Assembly: GCF_014356525.2 (NCBI RefSeq) | Contig: NC_052516.1 | Span: 24,386,154-24,450,153 of the forward strand | Length of the DNA stretch: 64,000 bases | DNA from: Nilaparvata lugens | Taxonomy: Eukaryota > Arthropoda > Insecta > Hemiptera > Delphacidae | Direction: 5' to 3' | Part shown: piece after piece, positions 57,183 through 64,000 of the stretch | Layout: the number at the start of each line of letters is the position of its first letter | Numbering within the stretch: position 1 is the stretch's first letter | Translations under genes and position numbers: made by a program | Notes under the pieces: generated by a model | The model's input: only the letters and a program-made list of their open reading frames with translations | Told to the model about the DNA's origin: nothing | Database searches by the model: none

Positions 57183-60100
57183 ATAATAATAATAATAATA
57201 AATCATTTTATTTGTACACGGTATAACCATACAAATGAGTTGAGTATAAGAAATTCTAACAATGACTAAATTAAACAACATGAAAAAAATGTTTGGCAGC
57301 AGATCAAACTAATAACAAGATCCAATTATGAATCTGTATACAACCACGCACAATGGAAGTACCTACATTACAATCAATAAACAGTATTACCATGAATTGC
57401 TAACATTCAACAAGCTCAAATTAGAAGGTACAAGGAAATTCCTAATCAATAATATAAATAGATTCAACATATTCAAACAACTTAGTACGGTAACTTAAAT
57501 ACATTCATCAAGATCAGCAAATCCAATAAATTTAATACATTCAACAAATCCACTAAACTCAAAAAACTTAACAATTTTAGTTAACTTATCTAATTCAATT
57601 AGTTTACAGACTTCACTTTCAATAAAAAGAACCTACTCAATTAACAAAAACCATTTTAAAATATTTCCATCGAAAAGAATCGCTATTTGTTATGTAGCCC
57701 TTACGATTTCAGAGACCATAGTATCCCTCCTAGCCAGTGCCTTAGTAGTATATGATAAACATGTTCAATTTTCTCAACATTAAAATAGATAGTAAAACCA
57801 TTATTTTATCAACGTTTTGAACTATGTTATGAACATGAGGCGCAATGTATTGAATCCTGAGGTCTTCATAAGAGGGACAAACAAGAAGAAAATGCAGAAT
57901 TGTTTCTAAGTGTGATTCACAAGCGGGGCATATTCTCTGTGGCTCAACTTGATACTGTTACCATTAACTTGAATGAATGTACTTTTTGCCGATAATCTCA
58001 ACTGTGTTACGCATCTAATCATTCGAATTGGCAGCTGAAAAGTAAGCTGTTCTCCCAGTACCGAATCAGGATTGAACATTCCATACAAAGGAGACATCTG
58101 AGAATTGTCAGACCTACATCTATCCTCCTCTATCATCCTCCCCGAATACGCTTCCAGTATTCTATTTCTGTTGTTAAGCAGATCCACTGCATCAAATCCA
58201 TATTCCGTCCATAAATCCCGAAACTGAACAGTTTCCAACTCCCTCTTCATATAAGACATCCAATTACTTTCGAAGTTTGTTTTAATAGAAGTCGATAACA
58301 CACATGAGGGTACCTAGACTCTGCCATGTTTACAACTTTGATCAACCATGACAGGCATCTTTTAAAGACATGAAACTTGAGTTTCGGCCTACCAGTCTCC
58401 AATCTGACACTCCAACTCGGCGTCGACCGGATCAGCAGCAGTAGACGTTTCAAGAAGAATAACTGTGCTTTCTCTATTGCTTCTTCATAACCCAAACCCC
58501 AAACCTCTGAACCATATAGGCAGGATGGGATGACAACGGTATCAAACAACTTCATCTTTTCTATCCATTTCTCTGATCTGACTCTAGACAAAACATTAAT
58601 CGCCACTGTTGATTCCGCTTTAGCCCTACTTATTGATCGTCTTAACATCTCTGTATATCTTCCTGAAGATTGAAATATAACTCCTAAATAATTATACTGG
58701 CTACACATTTCTATTTTCTCCTCCCCAAGCTTGAAACTGGATTTATGGCATTTGCTTAATCGACCTCTATGGAAAGTCAGTATTTTGGTTTTGTTAGCAT
58801 TCACCTTGAGACCTACTCCTGCACTGTATTGGTCCAAACATTTCAATTTATTTCGCACGTCTGAAATGCTATCAGCCAGAATGACTATGTCATCGGCGTA
58901 TTGCAGCATTAACACATCATTGTCGCCGTCAAGATTCAGGCCATGCAATCCTCTCTCTCTGAAAAACGACTCTATACCTGATGTGTAGAGGGCGAAGAGG
59001 AGGGGACTGGCAGGGTCTCCCTGCAACACGCCTCTAGTCATTGCTATTGGCTCAGAATAAACCCCTTTGGACCTATTAAACTAACTACTAAAGTCAAGTT
59101 ACAATACAGGTTTTGAAAGATGTTAATAATTCTCCTACTTATTCCAAGTGCTCTCAATTTCTGCCAAAGGCGATCATGAGGGACGGAGTCGAATGCCGAT
59201 TCATAATCAATGAAAATTGCGTATACTTTCCTTTTTTCAAATTGCATATAATATTTACTATTGTATCCAGTACAAAAATATTGTCAACGCATGAACGACC
59301 TTTACGGAATCCCGACTGACTCTCCTCCATCATTCCGCACTCATCCGCCCACAGTGCCAATCTGTCCGTTATTATGCCAGTGAAAAGTTTGAGGATACAA
59401 TTCGCAATCGCTATACCTCTGTAGTTCTTGGGATCCAGTTTACAGCCCTTCTTAAACAGCAAGAATATTTTAAGCCTTGACCAAGTTGTTGGAATTTCAC
59501 TCGTCTCTAATATTGAATTGAATAGGTGAATCATCAACTCTTTTCCTTCGAAAGCTAAAAATTTGAAAAATTCGTATGAAATCATATCCAAGCCCGGTGC
59601 ACTCCCATTCTTTAACCTTCTCAGTTTATTCTCTAACTCTAACAAATCTACTGGTTTATCGATAAGTGGATGTCTTACATCGAACAATATACAATTCTTT
59701 CCAATAGAAGTTGGTTCATATTTCTCTTTAAAAAATCTCGCCCATTCCTCCAAGTTAATGTGGTTAAACTCTGCATTCTTTTTCCCCCTGACCAGCCGTA
59801 CCGTTCCCCAGAATTCTTTCGCGTTTTTAACATTTCTAAACTTTTGTCTTATATTATCATTGAATTCTTCCTTTTTCTGTTCTACTGTACTCTTGTACAA
59901 CATTTTACAGCTCATGAAATGATTTAGTGCGCTTAGATCTTGAGTTCTACTTTTAAAATTTCTGTATGCTTTGCGTAACTGCCTCTTCAATTCATTACAA
60001 TGCCTATCGTACCAGGGCTTATTTCTGAACTCGGTGACTCTTACAACATTTTTCATCATGCCTAGAGAATCTGCTCTTTCTATGATACCCTTTATCAAAT

Positions 60101-61087
60101 TGTCAGCCAAATTCTGAACATTTTCCACATTATCACATAATCTATTTGGCGCTACGAAATCACTACTATATTCTGATTTACATGAATCGTTCCAACAGAA
60201 CTTTGTTTGACGCTTATTTGAAAAAGTCTCTATCACCCTATCCGAACCAATTTCAGAAGAAACAATAAGCGGTAGGTGATCGGAAGTCAGAACTATATCG
60301 GAAACCTCCATATCTGAAATATAAGGAAAGCTATCTAAGATCACCCAGACGAAATCTATCACACTACTTCCGTTAGTATTATTGAAAGTGAATTGACCTG
60401 GAATATCACTTCTACTTCTCCCATTCAAAACAAAAAATAAATTATCCTCCATAATACTGACTAATTTTTGAGCATTCCTTGAAACAAAACCGTCTCGTGA
60501 TATTCTATCAGCGCATAGATCTGAGTTGTTGAATACCTCGCTCTCGAAGCACTGATTCAACTCTCCTATTCTCAAGTTGAAATCGCCGCCAATCACAACC
60601 GGAAAAGATGAAAGCAATAACTCATGCTTCAATAGGCAATCTTGGAGCTCATTAACAGAACTTGCATTTCTATCAGGTTTCATGTAAATTGAACAAGTAA
60701 TGATACTGCCTACAGGACAATTGACTTTAACCATAAGCATGAAGTCCTTAGCCTCAATCAAGGATGCTTTTAAATTACTTTTTATTAATATAATTAAACC
60801 TCCACTAGCCCTACCTCTCGAATTTATTTCTTTCTTGGCTGGTGTACTAAAAACTATATAATCTTTAAATGACTGAAACTTAAAATTAGAAGAGTCCACT
60901 AACCAGGTTTCACTCAAACAAATTATATCAATTTTTTTGAACTGTTCCGTCTGGGTTTTATCTAAATTCAGAAAGTTTTTAAGACCATGAGAGTTCCAAA
61001 ATAGAATTTTTAAACATTCTGAAATATTCTCTGTTGATCCTACCTTGACTTTGTTTGCTTTTCTACCTGTCACCTCCATCTCCTCGC
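57183..61087 (-). mobile_element. 5'-truncated LINE with 15-bp target duplications
   Basis: Flanked by TTTATTATCAATTAT at 57168-57182 and 61088-61102. The minus-strand 3' end is a (TTA)n tail beside AATAAAATGATTTATTATTA. The 5' end lies eight bases before an ATG, so the copy contains ORF2 only and is probably truncated. It sits in the neuroligin intron upstream of the exon at 54950-55260, in the same orientation as the gene. About 57200-57840 is 3' UTR without coding sequence. Confidence 0.92.
57840..61079 (-). pseudogene. LINE ORF2: endonuclease + reverse transcriptase, frameshifted
   Basis: Starts ATG at 61079. Apurinic-type endonuclease (residues about 20-275): ILFWNSHGL, CLSETWL, VVIGGDFNLRIGE, VIDFVWVI, TSDHLPLIV. 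A basic linker follows, then the reverse transcriptase from about residue 480: GSAPGLDMISYEFFK, DPKNYRGIAIANCILKLFTG, ESQSGFRKGRSCVDNIFVLD. The frame then slips in an A6 run near 59230. Motif A continues as FIDYESAFDSVPHDRLWQKL, motif B as RGVLQGDPASPLLFALY after a second slip near 59050, and motif C as QYADDIVILADS near 58905. Two more slips (about 58270 and 57930) precede a C-terminal CPACESHLETILHFLLVCPS cysteine/histidine motif. All catalytic residues I can see are intact, so the damage is only small indels, biological or sequencing. Clade not assigned. Confidence 0.88.
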
Positions 61088-61479
61088 TTTATTATCAATT
61101 ATTCCACTCTGTTAATTCACTTTAAGGTATAATGAAGTGTGATTTACAATCATTGATCATTTATCATTGGAAAAACTCCACAATACAATGTCAATGATAT
61201 TGACTAGTGGGTCTTTAAATAGGATATCAAATCGAATATACTTTATTCAGTAGGTTGCACACTTGACAACATTAAAAGCGTTTTACATATTGCAATGGAA
61301 AACATCAAGAAAAAAATCATACTAGAAACCACATAAATGAAGCAAATATACAAAATTCAACGGGTGTTGTTTGTAGCAAACATAATGTGTCCAAGAAAGA
61401 AACTTGAAGAATTCATAGTTTATTGTTTATTTTGGACTGAATATGTATCATAAGGACTAAACTAAATATGTTTGTATAT

Positions 61480-61615
61480 GGAATAACCTATGTATAATAT
61501 TTGGACAATTTGAAACTGAATTAGGAAACTGAAGAAGTTTTGGACAATAGCCTGTTTTTTCTTTCCCGATCATTGTATTGTTTCTACTAATCTAATATAT
61601 AAATAAATATCAAAT
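61480..61615 (+). mobile_element. Retroelement 3' end
   Basis: Degenerate stem-loop module (AGTTTTGGACAATAGCCTGT, TTTCTTTCCCGATCATT) followed by TCTAATATATAAATAAATA. 61103-61479, 61616-61973 and 62076-62690 otherwise show no recognisable gene. Confidence 0.4.
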
Positions 61616-61973
61616 TAGGCTTTGTATTCAACGAAACGTTCATTTTTTTGCAGTGAAAACATTGAATAATAGAGTATTTTAACCAACATGCTTGCTCAGC
61701 CACTAACGTAACATTTGACCATTCATTTATGGCTAAAAAATAACTATTTTTCAGTAACGGAAATGTCATACGATTTTACCTCATAGTAGCTACTGCGAAG
61801 CAACTAATGCTAGCATTCAGGTTTTCTTACTGTTCACTGCATCGTCCAAAATGTATTGTGAAACTTTTACATTAGTGGTGACTAGCTGACTCATTCTCAT
61901 AGATTAGCCATTCCTAACCCATGTTTTCGTCGGTTTTTTGTTGTCAACTTAACTCGAATTGTTTTATTGAATG

Positions 61974-62075
61974 AAAAAGACTAAGAAATTGTCAAAAAAC
62001 CAAGGATTTATTGATACTTAGAAAAACCGGTTTCGGTTGTTACATCATTCTCAATCTCTGATTAACTCTAAAATT
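61974..62075 (+). mobile_element. MITE half-copy, AAAAAGACTAAGAAATTGTC family
   Basis: Only the left arm is present (AAAAAGACTAAGAAATTGTC, ACCGGTTTCGGTTGTTACAT, CTCAATCTCTGATTAAC). The right arm is missing, so this is a truncated copy. Confidence 0.7.
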
Positions 62076-62690
62076 AAGAGATAAAATTGAATTTTTTTAC
62101 TATATTATGATCTGTTCGATAAATTGAAGCCAGTTTTGAAATAATCATCAAGTAGATGATAGTAGAATGTTATATGAATATTTATTGTTTCACAACCATT
62201 GTGAATGCGAAGATTCAAATTAATGAAGCAATCATCCCAGGTAGAATTCTATTTCTAAAATCCAGTTTCAATCACCAATACTTGTACATTCATAGAATAC
62301 TAGATTATGCTGAGCAACAGTACCCATATGGTTATGAGTTAGAGTAGCATAATTTATAGGGAACATCACTTGAAATCAATCCCATACAGCACTACATAGT
62401 CGTGGATGACTCAATTATTAGCCTAATCGTATTAGATGATTGATTAACCGATCATTGATTGGCTGATCAATCATGTTAATCCACCGGGGGCCCGACAAGT
62501 GCTATCTCACTCTAGCTATAGAGCAGGACAGTGAATAATTTGCATTGTCTGTTTGTACAGCTGGCCATTATCACGTCCAAGCAATACACTGAACGGCAAA
62601 TAGTTGTTATAATACAAATATAATATGGGAAATGGAATGGGTTATTGATTTGGAGTATGCATTGGAAAATTGGGAGCAGTATAGTTCCTA

Positions 62691-63887
62691 TAGTCAGGTC
62701 CACGTTATAATGGCAGTGGAAAAAGATAGGAGAACTACGTTGATGATCCTCTGCCTTGTCATAGCCTTTTTGACGGTAGCTGATACAGGTTTATTAATGT
62801 GATATTAATTGTTCATTCTCGTATTGCGACGACACAGCAATATTAGCTATAGATGACAAGATTGAAAGTGCCACAGCAAAACTTCAAAGATCTCTCAGAA
62901 AATTGAAGACTGGACAACAAAATGGAAGATCAAACTCAATGAAGCAAAATCAGTTCATATCAATTTCACCAACAAGAGGGCTCAACCCATACCAATAACC
63001 TGTAACAATCAAATAGTACCATTTTCCAATGATGCCAGGTACCTAGGTATGGCTTTAGATGCAAAGCTTCGCTGCAAGGTCCATGTTAAGAAGAAGAGAG
63101 AAGAGTTGGCAACAAAATACAAGAGATTCTGGTGGCTGATTGGAAGGAACTCCAACATGTAAATTTCAAACAAAGTACTCCTGTACAAACAGATTCTAAA
63201 GCCAGTATGGAAGTATGGTTGAGAACTTTGTGGGTGTAACAAAGACAGTAACATCAAAGTCATACAACGCTTCCAAAACAAGGTGCTGAGAAACATTGCT
63301 GATGTTCCTTGGTACGTCAGAAACAGCGACCTTCACAGAGACCTGCAAGTCGACCTGATATGCAGCGAAATCCAGAGGCATGCAGAGAAACACGAGGCTC
63401 GACTCCACCAACACGACAACATCGAAGCAATCCAGCTGCAGGAAAATGAAGGATTGGTGAGGAGGCTGAAAAGGAAGAAGCCATTTGAACTGGTCTAGTG
63501 CTGATTCAAGTGTGTTGTGTCCAGTGAAAAGCAGAGCAGTGGAAATGAGTGAAACCCACCTGTGTAGTACAGTCATAAGCAGTGTACTAATAATATTAGA
63601 ATTTGAATAGGAGACCCTATGGAGGATTCTCTTGCATGAAGTATTCATTAGTATTATAGGATTTTATTCAGCAATGAATTATATTTTTCCATATTTCCAT
63701 AATGAATTTACAATCATAATTTAGATGAAATTTTTGTTTATTAATTACCAATTCTTCATTGTTTAAAGACAATCTGGCAACAACGCAAAGCGAGAAAGAG
63801 ATAGCGATATCTGCTTTGTTGAATGATAGACAAGGATAGCAGTACCATTGCTAATCAAGCACTGCCATTATAACGTGAACCTCACGA
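62691..63887. mobile_element. TIR element (TAGTCAGGTCCACG) carrying a LINE fragment
   Basis: Left TAGTCAGGTCCACGTTATAA TGGCAGTG, right CACTGCCATTATAACGTGAACCTCACGA with TA on both outer sides (62689-62690, 63888-63889). Subterminal matches continue inwards (AAAAGATAGGAGAACTACG; GATAGACAAGGATAGCAGTAC). Same family as 11083-11297. About 1.2 kb because it contains the Jockey-like segment below. Confidence 0.8.
62822..63498 (+). pseudogene. Jockey-like LINE ORF2 C-terminal fragment
   Basis: Starts at the RT motif C as YCDDTAILA (normally YADD). After a frameshift: DWTTKWKIKLNEAKSVHINF, FSNDARYLGMALDAKL, KVHVKKKREELATKYKRFWW, a stop near 63161, KVLLYKQILKPVWKYG, a stop near 63221, IKVIQRFQNKVLRNIADVPW, YVRNSDLHRDLQVDLI, HEARLHQHDNIEAIQL and a natural end KKPFELV. 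This is the Jockey-clade C-terminal pattern. Two in-frame stops and one frameshift make it non-functional. The 3' UTR runs to about 63660, within the TIR element. Confidence 0.85.
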
Positions 63888-64000
63888 TAGTGCTCTATAA
63901 TGTCTATATTGTCTTAGTGCTCTACGACAAGGAAAATGCATTGGGAAAACTGGTAGGATTTGGCATTAATATAACATTTATTGCAGATTCATAGAGTTTG

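Noticed and set aside
57906..58301. Separate gene downstream of the LINE RT
   Set aside because: It is the LINE C-terminus in a shifted frame; the true ending with the Cys/His motif continues in another frame.

Overview
This window looks like insect nuclear DNA, most likely from a sap-sucking hemipteran such as a planthopper. That assignment is an inference from AT-rich, repeat-dense introns, the neuroligin exon sequence, and interspersed repeats I associate with such genomes; I could not test it. The only host gene I can support is a neuroligin-family (cholinesterase-like synaptic adhesion protein) gene on the minus strand. Its exons read from high to low coordinates: 54950-55260, 44927-45078, then a 119-nt exon that appears twice, at 25406-25524 and 5308-5426. 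The earlier exons (N-terminal part of the esterase-like domain) lie beyond the right edge, and the transmembrane and cytoplasmic exons beyond the left edge. Nearly everything else is intron filled with mobile elements and simple repeats.

The dominant structural fact is a long, near-identical direct repeat. Positions 1-13047 match about 18425-33128 in order and orientation, with small indels, length changes in minisatellites and element insertions present in only one copy. The first copy stops exactly at a run of 100 N (13048-13147) while still matching the second copy. The duplicated neuroligin exon is not a multiple of three, so both copies cannot be spliced into one mRNA. The simplest reading is two haplotypes of one locus placed end to end in the assembly. 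A real tandem duplication remains possible.

Layout: 1-13047, copy 1 (CT-rich minisatellites, a 29-bp minisatellite, giant palindromes, MITEs, exon copy, LINE 3' ends, nested foldback elements). 13048-13147, gap. 13148-18424, degenerate minus-strand LINE with a 199-bp foldback element inserted in its reverse transcriptase ORF, plus MITEs. 18425-33128, copy 2, with an extra ~0.8-kb repeat and an extra ~0.9-kb terminal-inverted-repeat element. 33129-44926, MITEs, a LINE inserted in a MITE, a locally triplicated segment, then a long purine-rich tract followed by a long pyrimidine-rich tract. 44927-45078, exon. 45079-54949, intron with repeats, a probable LTR remnant, G-rich DNA, MITEs and a tRNA-derived SINE. 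54950-55260, exon. 55261-64000, intron holding a 3.9-kb LINE with intact 15-bp target duplications and a TIR element that carries a Jockey-like LINE fragment.

No bacterial-type operon, CRISPR array, rRNA, or intact tRNA is present. I did not find a new defence or metabolic system. The points most worth following up are the duplicated exon and gap geometry, a recurrent stem-loop near the 3' ends of retroelement copies, insertions bracketed by unusually long direct repeats, and the nested foldback and TIR elements.
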